Assembly: GCF_038024875.1 (NCBI RefSeq) | Contig: NZ_CP136136.1 | Coordinates: 4,092,001-4,156,000 of the forward strand | Length of the DNA stretch: 64,000 nucleotides | Direction of reading: 5' to 3' | Source of the DNA: Gordonia rubripertincta | GTDB lineage: Bacteria; Actinomycetota; Actinomycetes; Mycobacteriales; Mycobacteriaceae | Shown: positions 42,290-51,253 of the stretch, piece after piece | Position numbering within the stretch: the first letter of the stretch is position 1 | Layout: each line of letters begins with the position of its first letter | Notes under the pieces: generated by a model | Seen by the model: the letters and a program-made list of their open reading frames with translations, nothing else | What the model was told of the DNA's origin: nothing | Databases searched by the model: none | Made by a program: the position numbers and the translations under genes

Positions 42290-42366
42290 GCGGGCTACCC
42301 GCGACCGACCACCATCGGGTCTCGCGACCCCTGGGATCTCACCGGCTTCCGCCGGGGGTTGATCCC
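42290..42366 (-). other. Hairpin-rich 5' leader of pup
   Basis: Three adjacent stems lie 32-108 bases before the pup ATG: GCGGG/CCCGC (42290-42302); GGGTC/GACCC (42317-42330); and a nested GGGATC/GATCCC (42333-42338 with 42361-42366) enclosing CCGGC-TTCC-GCCGG (42342-42355). They lie in the 194-base gap after dop and could be a dop terminator, an mRNA-stabilising leader or a regulatory element. They match no RNA family I can name. Confidence 0.45.
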
Positions 42367-42452
42367 TGGTGAATCGGCCTCGGAATCGTGTGTTCCCACA
42401 CTACCTGTGGCGGCGACAACTCGGGCGGAACAAAGCACATGCCCCGCGCGTG

Positions 42453-43952
42453 TCAGGTGGTCAGCTGGTCGACGAGTTCGGCCGCGGAGTTGACCGAATC
42501 GAGGAGCTTGCCCACGTGGGCCTGCGTCCCGCGCAGCGGCTCGAGCGTCGGGATGCGGACGAGGGAGTCCCCACCGAGGTCGAAGATGACCGAATCCCAG
42601 CTGGCCGCGGCGACGTCCGCCCCGAAACGACGCAGGCATTCGCCGCGGAAGTAGGCGCGGGTGTTGCGCGGCGGCTCGTGGATCGCGGCGAGCACGTCGT
42701 TCTCGTCGACGAGGCGCTTCATCGAGCCACGCGCGACGAGGCGGTTGTAGAGCCCCTTGTCCAGTCGGACGTCGGAGTACTGCAGGTCGATGAGCTGCAG
42801 GCGCGGCGCCGACCAGGCCAGACCCTCGCGCTGGCGGAAGCCCTCCAGGATGCGCAGCTTGGCCGGCCAGTCGAGGATGTCCGAGCACTCCATCGGGTCG
42901 CGCTCGAGACGGTCGAGCACATCCGCCCAGGTTTCCAGAACATGCTTGGCCCGCGCGTCGTCGGAGTGCTCCTGCTCGTGGAACTTCATGCAGCGTTCGA
43001 GGTACTCGCGCTGCAGGGCCAGGCCGGTCAGCTCGCGGCCGTCGGTGAGTGCGACGGTCGCGGTCAGAGTCGGGTCGTGGCTGATGGTGTGCACCGCCTG
43101 GACCGGGCGGGCGAGCTCGATGTCGGAGAAGTCGACGCCCGCCTCGATGAGGTCGAGGACCAGTGCGGTGGTCCCGACCTTGAGATAGGTCGCGGTCTCG
43201 GCGAGGTTGGCGTCACCGATGATGACGTGCAGCCGGCGGTAGCGCTCCGGGTCGGCGTGGGGCTCGTCGCGGGTGTTGATGATGCCGCGCTTGAGGGTGG
43301 TCTCGAGGCCGACCTCGACCTCGATGTAGTCCGAGCGCTGCGAGAGCTGGAAGCCCGCCTCGTCGCCCGACTGGCCGATTCCCACGCGGCCCGAGCCGGT
43401 GATGACCTGGCGCGAGGCGAAGAACGTGGTCAGACCCGCGATGACCGCGGTGAACGGGGTCTCGCGGGCCATCAGGTAGTTCTCGTGGGTGCCGTAGGAG
43501 GCGCCCTTGCCGTCGATGTTGTTCTTGTAGAGCTGCAGCTTCGGCGCACCCGGGACGCTCGCCACGTGGCGTGCGGCGGCCTCCATGACGCGTTCGCCCG
43601 CCTTGTCCCAGATGACCGCGTCCATGGGGTCGGTGACCTCGGGCGCGGAGTACTCGGGATGGGCGTGGTCGACGTAGAGGCGGGCGCCGTTGGTGAGGAT
43701 CATGTTGGCCGCACCGATCTCGTCGGCGTCGATGATCGGGGCCGGTCCGGAACCGCGGCCGAGGTCGAATCCGCGGGCGTCGCGGAGCGGGGACTCGACC
43801 TCGTAATCCCAGCGCGTGCGCTTGGCGCGGGGCACGCCGGCCGCGGCCGCGTAGGCGAGAACGGCCTGCGTGGAGGTCATGATCGGATTCGCGGTCGGGT
43901 CGCCGGGAGCGGAGATTCCGTACTCGACCTCGGTACCGATGATTCGCTGCAT
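42453..43952 (-). CDS. dop: Pup deamidase/depupylase Dop
   Basis: 499 residues, paralogue of PafA. It starts MQRIIGTEVEYGISAPGDPT, in which EVEYG supplies metal ligands. Then comes NGARLYVDHAHPEYSAPEV, with the Dop-specific HAHPEYS variant of the PafA segment and its catalytic Asp. YKNNIDGKGASYGTHENYLM and INTRDEPHADPERYRRLHVI follow. It deamidates Pup-Gln to Pup-Glu and removes Pup from conjugates. The ATG at 43952 lies 81 bases from divergent glgP; a longer frame upstream lies antisense in glgP and is not coding. It is the first gene of the proteasome cluster in its direction. Confidence 0.97.
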   Translation of the reverse strand: MQRIIGTEVEYGISAPGDPTANPIMTSTQAVLAYAAAAGVPRAKRTRWDYEVESPLRDARGFDLGRGSGPAPIIDADEIGAANMILTNGARLYVDHAHPEYSAPEVTDPMDAVIWDKAGERVMEAAARHVASVPGAPKLQLYKNNIDGKGASYGTHENYLMARETPFTAVIAGLTTFFASRQVITGSGRVGIGQSGDEAGFQLSQRSDYIEVEVGLETTLKRGIINTRDEPHADPERYRRLHVIIGDANLAETATYLKVGTTALVLDLIEAGVDFSDIELARPVQAVHTISHDPTLTATVALTDGRELTGLALQREYLERCMKFHEQEHSDDARAKHVLETWADVLDRLERDPMECSDILDWPAKLRILEGFRQREGLAWSAPRLQLIDLQYSDVRLDKGLYNRLVARGSMKRLVDENDVLAAIHEPPRNTRAYFRGECLRRFGADVAAASWDSVIFDLGGDSLVRIPTLEPLRGTQAHVGKLLDSVNSAAELVDQLTT

Positions 43953-44033
43953 GCTTCGAGGGTAGAGGGTGATGCGGAGTGGCTCGCATCGTCCCGCTCG
44001 CAGGGCGGGCCCGGCACCAGTACCGTCGTCGCC

Positions 44034-46580
44034 GTGAAAGCTCTCCGCCGGTTCACCGTTCGGGTGCCGCTGCCTCCCGAACTCGCCGCCCTCGGTCCCC
44101 TGTCGCACAACCTGCGTTGGGTGTGGAACCCGCCGACCCAGGAGTTGTTCGCAACGATCGACACCGAGCGGTGGCAGGCGACGGGTGATCCGCTGCGGGT
44201 GCTCGCCGACGTCGATCCGGTCCGGCTGACCGAGCTGGCGGCCGACGACGAGTTCCGGGCGCGGGTGTCGGCGGCGGAGGCGAGTCTCGAGGAGTACCTC
44301 CACGCGCCGCAGTGGTTCGGCGGGTACGCCCAGACCCATCCGGTACCGCCCGGGATCGCGTACTTCTCCATGGAGTTCGGGGTCTCCGAGGTCCTGCCGA
44401 TCTACTCCGGTGGCCTCGGCATCCTCGCCGGTGACCACCTGAAGGCGGCCTCGGATCTCGGGTTACCCCTGATCGGCCTCGGACTGTTCTACCGGTCGGG
44501 CTACTTCCGCCAGGGCCTCGACCACGACGGTTGGCAGGTGGAGCGCTACCCGGTCAACGACCCGCGCGATCTGCCGCTCACCCTTCTCACCGAAGGCGAC
44601 ACACCTGTCGTCGTCGAGATCTCGATGCCCGGCGGTCGGACCCTGTCCGCACAGGTGTGGGTCGCGGACGTCGGCCGAATCCCCTTGCTGCTCCTCGACT
44701 CCGACATCGCGGCCAACACCGACGACCAGCTGCGCGGCGTCACCGACCGGCTCTACGGCGGCGATCAGGAGCACCGCATCCTGCAGGAGATCCTGCTCGG
44801 CATCGGCGGTGTCCGCGCGCTCCGCGCCTACGTGCGGGTCACCGGCCGGGACGAGCCGACGGTGTTCCACATGAACGAGGGTCACGCCGGGTTCCTGGGC
44901 ACCGAGCGGATCCGGGAGTACGTGGCCGCCGGACTCGACTTCGACACCGCCGAGGCCGTGGTCCGGGCGTCGAACATCTTCACCACGCACACGCCGGTGC
45001 CGGCCGGGATCGACCGCTTCCCCACCGATCTGGTGAACCGGTATCTCGACGCCGACGACTCCGGGACCTCGCGTCTGCTGCCCGGACTGCCCGCCTCGAC
45101 CGTCGCCGAACTCGGCGACGAGGCCGACCCGGGTGTGTTCAACATGGCGCACATGGGTTTTCGGCTCGGCCAGCGCAGCAACGGCGTCTCGCAGCTGCAC
45201 GGTGAGGTGAGCCGGGAGATGTTCGCCGACCTGTGGCCCGGCTTCGACGCCGCCGATGTGCCGATCGGCGCGGTCACCAACGGCGTGCACGGTCCCACGT
45301 GGGTGTCGAAGGTGTGGCGTGACTTCGCCTCGAGCGACGAGGATTCCGCCCCCGAGGTCTACGCCGGGCTGCCCGCAGAGACCATCTGGTCCACCCACGA
45401 GTCGCTGCGGGCCGAGCTCGTCGCCGAGGTCCGGCGCCGGGCGCACGCGAGCGGCCGCGAACGTGGTTTCACCGACGCCGAACTCGGCTGGACCGCCGAC
45501 CTCTTCGACCCCGGGGTGCTGACGATCGGCTTCGCCCGTCGCGCAGCCACATACAAGCGACTCACGCTCATGCTTCGCGACCCGGAACGCATGCGCCGCA
45601 TCCTCACCGACCCCGACCGCCCGGTGCAGCTCGTCATCGCGGGCAAGGCACATCCGGCCGACGACGGCGGCAAGGCACTCATCCAGCAGGTGGTGCGCTT
45701 CACCGAGGATCCGCAGCTGCGCGACCGCATCGTCTTTCTGCCCGACTACGACATCTCGATGGCCCGGTACATCTACGCCGGCTGCGACGTGTGGCTCAAC
45801 AACCCGGTTCGGCCGATGGAGGCGTGCGGGACGTCGGGGATGAAGGCGGCGCTCAACGGCGGGCTCAACCTGTCGATCCTCGACGGCTGGTGGGACGAGA
45901 TGGCCGACGGCGACAACGGCTGGGCCATCCCGTCGGCCGAGGGCGTCGAGGACGAGAACCGGCGCGACGATCTCGAGGCCGAGGCGCTCTATTCGCTTCT
46001 CGAGGACACAGTGATCCCGTTGTTCTATCGGCGGGACGAGAACGGACTGCCGACGCGGTGGGTGGAGATGATGCGCCACACGCTGACTCGCCTGGGACCC
46101 CGGGTTCTCGCCTCGCGGATGGTCCGCGACTACACCACCGAGCTGTACTGTCCGGCCGCGACCGCCTACGTCGCCGCGTGTGCCGACGACTACGCAGGTG
46201 CCCGCGACCTCGCGGTCTACCGGCGCGACATCGAGACCGGTTGGGGTTCGATCGTCGTCGCCGGCGTGGACGAGGAGAACGAGGACGACGGTTTGCGGGT
46301 GTCGGCACATGTGGCGGTCGGCGAGCTCGACCCCGAGAGTCTCCGCGTCCAACTCGTGCTGGGCCGCGTGACCGACGACGGCGACATCGTCGACCCGGCG
46401 ATCATCGACATGAGCCCGGCCGCCGAACGAGATGCGTCGGGCCGGGTGGTCTTCTCGGTGCTGTCGGCCCCACCGGCGTCGGGGCACCTCGGCTACACCG
46501 TGCGCGTACTCCCCCGCCACGAACAGCTCTCGCACGACGCGGAACTCGGACTCGTGCGGTACCCGGTGGCGTCTGGATAG
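44034..46580 (+). CDS. glgP: Alpha-glucan (glycogen/maltodextrin) phosphorylase
   Basis: About 848 residues, GT35 family, starting with GTG (KALRRFTVRVPLPPELAALG, the DUF3417-type N-terminus of actinobacterial phosphorylases). IAYFSMEFGVSEVLPIYSGG, FHMNEGHAGF and TTHTPVPAGIDRF belong to the sugar and phosphate sites. The pyridoxal-phosphate lysine is in EACGTSGMKAALNGGLNLS. It releases glucose 1-phosphate from alpha-1,4-glucans. It lies between dop and an ABC exporter, divergent from dop, and has no apparent link to protein degradation. Confidence 0.95.
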   Translation: MKALRRFTVRVPLPPELAALGPLSHNLRWVWNPPTQELFATIDTERWQATGDPLRVLADVDPVRLTELAADDEFRARVSAAEASLEEYLHAPQWFGGYAQTHPVPPGIAYFSMEFGVSEVLPIYSGGLGILAGDHLKAASDLGLPLIGLGLFYRSGYFRQGLDHDGWQVERYPVNDPRDLPLTLLTEGDTPVVVEISMPGGRTLSAQVWVADVGRIPLLLLDSDIAANTDDQLRGVTDRLYGGDQEHRILQEILLGIGGVRALRAYVRVTGRDEPTVFHMNEGHAGFLGTERIREYVAAGLDFDTAEAVVRASNIFTTHTPVPAGIDRFPTDLVNRYLDADDSGTSRLLPGLPASTVAELGDEADPGVFNMAHMGFRLGQRSNGVSQLHGEVSREMFADLWPGFDAADVPIGAVTNGVHGPTWVSKVWRDFASSDEDSAPEVYAGLPAETIWSTHESLRAELVAEVRRRAHASGRERGFTDAELGWTADLFDPGVLTIGFARRAATYKRLTLMLRDPERMRRILTDPDRPVQLVIAGKAHPADDGGKALIQQVVRFTEDPQLRDRIVFLPDYDISMARYIYAGCDVWLNNPVRPMEACGTSGMKAALNGGLNLSILDGWWDEMADGDNGWAIPSAEGVEDENRRDDLEAEALYSLLEDTVIPLFYRRDENGLPTRWVEMMRHTLTRLGPRVLASRMVRDYTTELYCPAATAYVAACADDYAGARDLAVYRRDIETGWGSIVVAGVDEENEDDGLRVSAHVAVGELDPESLRVQLVLGRVTDDGDIVDPAIIDMSPAAERDASGRVVFSVLSAPPASGHLGYTVRVLPRHEQLSHDAELGLVRYPVASG

Positions 46581-46597
46581 AGGTCGTCTCGCCGGGC

Positions 46598-46640
46598 CTT
46601 CGTGGCTCGTCGCTTGCGCTCCTCGCACCTCAGGCAGCAG
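46598..46640. repeat. Possible dispersed intergenic repeat
   Basis: The gap after glgP contains TTCGTGGCTCGTCGCTTGCG followed by CTCCTCGCACCTCAGGCAGC. I recall very similar '...GGCTCGTCGCT..GCGCTCCTCGCACCTCA...' elements in intergenic regions of Gordonia and relatives. Only one copy is visible in this window, so the repeat call rests on memory. Confidence 0.35.
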
Positions 46641-46650
46641 TGGGTCGTGG

Positions 46651-49183
46651 TCAGCGCTTCTTCAACCGCAATCGTGAGTAGGTGAACGCGAGCAGCAGGA
46701 TGCTGATGAAGGCGAGCACCGCATAGGCGATGGCGCTGTGGGCGATCGATGTCTCCCACAGCGTGATCCGTTGGGGTGCGGCGACGTTGATGTTGTACAG
46801 GTCGATGCTGCCGGCGGCGGTGACGTAACCCCAGAACGACGGGAAGATCCACGACAGTTGCTGCAGGCCGACACCGTCGAGTTTGAACAGGCCGCCGCAG
46901 AAGACGAGCTGCACCATCACCACGATGACCAGCGGTGGCATCACCTGCTCGTTGGACTTCACCGCCGACGAGATCGCGAGTCCGACAAGAGTACTGACAC
47001 AGGCGAGTACCGCGACGGCGAACAGCAAGGCCAGCGGCGGCGGCAGGATCGGACCACCGAAGTCGGGCAGGCCGCGCCCGGCGAAGGTGATGCCGACCAT
47101 GATGATCGTCTGCAGGATCGCGGCGACGAAGAAGACCACGATCTTCGCGAACAGGTAAGCGCCGGGACGCAATCCGACAGCTCTCTCGCGCTCGAAGATG
47201 TCGCGCTCTCCGACGAGGTCGCGAACCGTCAGGGCCGCACCCATGAACGCCGCACCCACGACGAGGACGACCAGGATCTGGATCGCCTCCGCACCGTCCT
47301 TGGGGTGGCGGCGCATTCGGGATCACCTCGAGCCGGGCGAAGCCGCTCGACCCCGGGATGACCAGCGTCAGCAGCCCGAGGACCACCGGCAGCAGCACCA
47401 GGAACACCAGATAGCCGATGTCGGCGAAGACCAGCCGCACCTGGCGTCGGGCGATCGTCGACGCCTGCCTGGTGAAGCTGGTGTGCGGCACCGGTATCGG
47501 CGGACCCGGAGGACGTTGCGGCGGAGGCGGATTCGGTGTGCGCCGATGCCGATCGAGGTAACGCGTGTGCGCGGCGTCGGGTTGGTCGGCGACGTAGGCG
47601 AAGATCTCCGCCCAGTCGGAGGTCCCCATCTCCTGCTCGACGTGCGCGGGCGCGCCGCAGAACGACGTCTTGCCGCCCGGGGCGAGCAACAGCACCTGGT
47701 CGCACATCGACAGGTACGTCAGGGAATGAGTGACCACGAGGACGACGCGGCCGGCGTCGGCGAGGCGCCGCAGGGTTGCCATGACCTGGCGGTCGAGGGC
47801 CGGGTCGAGACCCGACGTCGGCTCGTCGAGGATCAGCAGCGACGGACCGGTGAGCAGTTCCATCGCCACCGACGCCCGCTTCTGCTGTCCGCCGGAGAGC
47901 TTCTCGACACGGGTGTCGACGTGTTCGGTGAGCTGGAGCTCGCTGAGGACGCCGTCGATGACCCGGTCGCGGTCCTCCTTCGACAGGTCGGGCGGCAGCC
48001 GGAGCTCGGCCGCGTAGCGCAGGGCCTGCCGCAACGTGAGTTTGTGGTGGAGCACGTCCTTCTGCGGGACCATGCCGATACGGGTGCGGAGGGCGTCGTA
48101 CTCGGCGTGGACGTTGCGGCTCTCGAAGGTGACCAGGCCGCTCGTCGGCGAGTTCAGACCTGCGGCGATCTTCGACACGGTCGACTTGCCGGCGCCGGAC
48201 GGGCCGATCACCGCGGTGAGCGTGCCGGGACTCGCGCTGAAGTCGACGTCGGCCAGGAGCCGTTTGCCGCCGTCGACGACGAGGCTGACCCCGTGGACGT
48301 GGAGGCCGTCGGCGACGGCCGCGCTCTCCTGGCCGCGCATGAGGGTGCCGCCGGACACCACGAAGTCGCTGTTGCCGATCGTGACCACGTCGCCGTCGGA
48401 CAGCGGTGCGTTGTTCACGCGCCGGCCGTTGACGAAGGTGCCGTTGACGCTGCCGAGGTCGTCGATGACCAGGACGCCGCCGCGGCTCGACACCTGCGCG
48501 TGGTGGCGGGAGGCGAGGACGTCGCTGACGACGATGTCGTTGTCCGGGGTGCGGCCGATGCGCTGCACCCCGCGCAGCGAGATCGACTCCCGCTCGGGCG
48601 GGGTCGGCGCTCCGGGGAGCCGGTACACCGCAGAGACGTTCTGTTTGAGCGCCTGCAAGTGCGGGGCGTTGCGCAGCTCGGCGGGCATCGGTTCCGGCGC
48701 ACCGGGACGAGCGGGACCACCTTGGGGTCGCGCCGGGATGCGGCCCGACGGCGGCAGGTTCGGTCCGGGATGTCCGGGGGCGGCGAACCCCGCCGATCGG
48801 GGCCCCGACGGGAACGGACCCGGACGGCCGGGCGAGGACGGCATCCGGCCGCTGGGCGGCGGGTAAGCGGTCGGATCGATCACCAGGTCGACGACCGGGC
48901 CGGTGCTCACGTCGCCGAGCCGGACCTGCGTCGGGCCGGCGACGATCATCTCGGCCATGCGTCGACCCCCGGCGAAAAAGCCGTTGGTGCTACCGATGTC
49001 GACGAGATACCAGGCAGTGCCGCGCCACTCGATGGCGAGATGCCGACGCGACACCATCGGATGGTTGATCACGATGTCGTTGTCGGGTTCCCGACCCAGG
49101 GTGATGCGCGGGGATTCGCCCAGCGGATGAGGCGCCCCACCGTCGACGATCACCCGACCGCGAGCCATCGATGTACTGTTCAT
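46651..49183 (-). pseudogene. FHA-domain ABC exporter (Rv1747-like), interrupted by a 1-base frameshift
   Basis: Residues ~25-95 and ~195-275 are two FHA phosphothreonine-binding domains (LGREPDNDIVINHPMVSRRH; IGRTPDNDIVVSDVLASRHH). The ABC cassette follows: Walker A GPSGAGKST, signature LSGGQQKR, Walker B LLILDEPTSGLD. The ABC-2 type membrane domain then begins. After about 627 codons the frame is lost. The remaining five or so helices (EAIQILVVLVVGAAFMGAAL to SRLRLKKR) continue in another frame. Deleting one base from the G-run at 47302-47305 restores an 843-residue protein, close to Rv1747 (about 865), whose FHA domains are controlled by Ser/Thr kinase PknF. Sequencing error is possible. 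The ATG at 49183 is a tentative start. Confidence 0.85.
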
Positions 49184-49229
49184 CGCCGCCAACTTTAGTG
49201 CTTGACGACGGTTTTCATGCCGTTCTGTA

Positions 49230-49270
49230 CAGCAGACGACCGACTCCCCAGGGGAGTCGGTCGTCTGCTG
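49230..49270. terminator. Terminator after mpa
   Basis: Perfect 20-bp inverted repeat (CAGCAGACGACCGACTCCCC and its complement) with a one-base centre, beginning 14 bases beyond the mpa stop. It separates mpa from the FHA-ABC gene on the same strand. Confidence 0.85.
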
Positions 49271-49283
49271 GGTGAGGCGCGTG

Positions 49284-51071
49284 TTACAGGTACTGACCGG
49301 TGTTCGTCTCGGTGTCGATGGCGCGGCTCGCCCCCGAGGACTTGCCGGTGACCAGCGTGCGGATGTAGACGATCCGCTCGCCCTTCTTGCCCGAGATTCG
49401 AGCCCAGTCGTCCGGGTTGGTGGTGTTGGGCAGATCTTCGTTCTCCGCGAACTCGTCGAGGATCGAATCGAAGAGGTGCTGCACACGCAGACCCGGGGCA
49501 CCGGAGTCGAGCTGCGACTTGATCGCGTACTTCTTCGCACGGTCGACGACGTTCTGGATCATCGCGCCCGAGTTGAAGTCCTTGAAGTACATGATCTCTT
49601 TGTCGCCGTTGGCGTAGGTGACCTCGAGGAACCGGTTGTCCTCGCTCTCGGCGTACATGCGCTCGACGACCTTCTCGATCATCGCCTTGATGCACGCCGT
49701 GCGATCGCCGCCGAACTCGCCGATGTCGTCGGCGTGGATCGGCAGTTCCTCGGTGAGGTACTTCGAGAAGATGTCGATCGCCGACTCGGCGTCGGGACGC
49801 TCGATCTTGATCTTCACGTCGAGGCGGCCGGGACGCAGGATCGCGGGGTCGATCATGTCCTCGCGGTTCGACGCACCGATCACGATGACGTTCTCGAGGC
49901 CTTCGACACCGTCGATCTCGCTGAGCAGCTGCGGGACGACCGTGGTCTCGACGTCGGACGAGACACCGGATCCGCGGGTGCGGAAGATCGAGTCCATCTC
50001 GTCGAAGAACACGATGACCGGGGTGCCCTCGGACGCCTTCTCCCGGGCGCGCTGGAAGATCAGCCGGATGTGACGCTCGGTCTCACCGACGAACTTGTTG
50101 AGCAGCTCGGGGCCCTTGATGTTCAGGAAGTAGGACTTCGCCTCCTTGGCGTCGTCGCCGCGAGCCAGCGCGATCTTCTTCGCCAGGGAGTTCGCGACGG
50201 CCTTGGCGATGAGCGTCTTTCCGCAACCGGGCGGACCGTAGAGCAGCACACCCTTCGGCGGTCGCAGCTGGTAGTCGCGGAACAGGTCCTTGTGCAGGAA
50301 CGGCAGCTCGACGGCGTCGCGGATCTGCTCGATCTGCCGGCCCAGACCACCGATGTCCTCGTAACCGACGTCGGGCACCTCTTCGAGGACGAGGTCCTCG
50401 ACCTCGGCCTTGGGCACCCGTTCGAAGGCGAACCCGGCCTTGGTGTCGATGAGCAGCGAATCGCCCGGACGCAGCTTGCGACGCTTGCCGTCCTCCGCGT
50501 CGACCTCGCCCAGCAACGGCTCGGCCAGCCACACGACGCGCTCCTCGTCGGCGTGCCCGACGACCAGCGCCCGCTTGCCGTCCCCGAGAACCTCGCGCAG
50601 CGTGCTGATCTCGCCGACCGTGTCGAACTCGCCCGCCTCGACGATGGTCAGGGCCTCGTTCAGACGAAGCGTCTGCCCCTTGGTGAGGGTTTCGGTGTCG
50701 ATGTTCGGCGAGCAGGTGAGCCGCATCTTGCGGCCGGAGGTGAACACGTCGACGGTCGCGTCGGGGTACACCTCGAGCAGAACTCCGTAGCCGCTGGGTG
50801 GTTGTCCCAGACGGTCCACCTCCTCGCGCAAGGCGACGAGTTGCTGACGCGCTTCCTTGAGCGTGTCGAGCAGCTTCGCGTTGCGTGCCGTGAGGCTGTC
50901 GACGCGTTCCTGGAGGCTGTCGGTGTCTGCCTGACGTCCGAACGACGGGCGTTCGGAACCACTCCGCGCGAGTGGCGGGGTGTAGGCAGGGGTGAAGCCC
51001 TCGTCGGGTGCACTCGCGCTCTCGGGGACCGCACGGTCCCCGGTGGCGTCATGGCGGTCAGATTCGGTCAT
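49284..51071 (-). CDS. mpa: Proteasomal AAA ATPase (Mpa/ARC)
   Basis: 595 residues. The N-terminal coiled coil, which captures Pup, covers about 50-95 (DSLQERVDSLTARNAKLLDT). Two OB domains follow, then the AAA module with Walker A YGPPGCGKTLIAKAVAN, Walker B IVFFDEMDSIFRTRG and sensor/arginine-finger region SNREDMIDPAILRPGRLD. The C-terminus GQYL is the proteasome-docking tail. It unfolds pupylated proteins and threads them into PrcAB. GAGAGGAG precedes the ATG. It lies about 5 kb upstream of dop in the direction of transcription, and it has its own terminator. Confidence 0.98.
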   Translation of the reverse strand: MTESDRHDATGDRAVPESASAPDEGFTPAYTPPLARSGSERPSFGRQADTDSLQERVDSLTARNAKLLDTLKEARQQLVALREEVDRLGQPPSGYGVLLEVYPDATVDVFTSGRKMRLTCSPNIDTETLTKGQTLRLNEALTIVEAGEFDTVGEISTLREVLGDGKRALVVGHADEERVVWLAEPLLGEVDAEDGKRRKLRPGDSLLIDTKAGFAFERVPKAEVEDLVLEEVPDVGYEDIGGLGRQIEQIRDAVELPFLHKDLFRDYQLRPPKGVLLYGPPGCGKTLIAKAVANSLAKKIALARGDDAKEAKSYFLNIKGPELLNKFVGETERHIRLIFQRAREKASEGTPVIVFFDEMDSIFRTRGSGVSSDVETTVVPQLLSEIDGVEGLENVIVIGASNREDMIDPAILRPGRLDVKIKIERPDAESAIDIFSKYLTEELPIHADDIGEFGGDRTACIKAMIEKVVERMYAESEDNRFLEVTYANGDKEIMYFKDFNSGAMIQNVVDRAKKYAIKSQLDSGAPGLRVQHLFDSILDEFAENEDLPNTTNPDDWARISGKKGERIVYIRTLVTGKSSGASRAIDTETNTGQYL

Positions 51072-51230
51072 TGCTGACTCCTCTCCCCGGCAATCACCCG
51101 ATCCCTCGATCGGAATGCTCGCGCCGTATCCCTACGCTACCGGCACGGACGCAGAATCGCCCTTCACCCGCCAAATGGCGGTGTTGACGGTGTGTTAAAT
51201 GTGCGCCTCCGCAACGGAATCGCGATCTCG

Positions 51231-51250
51231 CGGCCGGTGCGGACCGGCCG
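51231..51250 (-). terminator. Hairpin after trmI
   Basis: CGGCCGGT-GCGG-ACCGGCCG, a GC-rich 8-bp stem with a 4-base loop, 3 bases beyond the trmI stop on the minus strand. Confidence 0.5.
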
Positions 51251-51253
51251 AAC

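Noticed and set aside
42259..42452. Second cobalamin riboswitch in the pup leader
   Set aside because: GGAAGCCGGTGAGATCCC on the minus strand resembles part of the core, but the CCACTGTGA segment and the B12 box are missing, and pup has no link to B12.
42369..44033. Plus-strand frame upstream of glgP
   Set aside because: Antisense to dop and without recognisable domains; glgP homology begins at the GTG at 44034.
47299..47317. Programmed ribosomal frameshifting in the ABC gene
   Set aside because: No slippery heptamer plus pseudoknot is evident, and the same octamer context at the pafB break argues for error or slippage.
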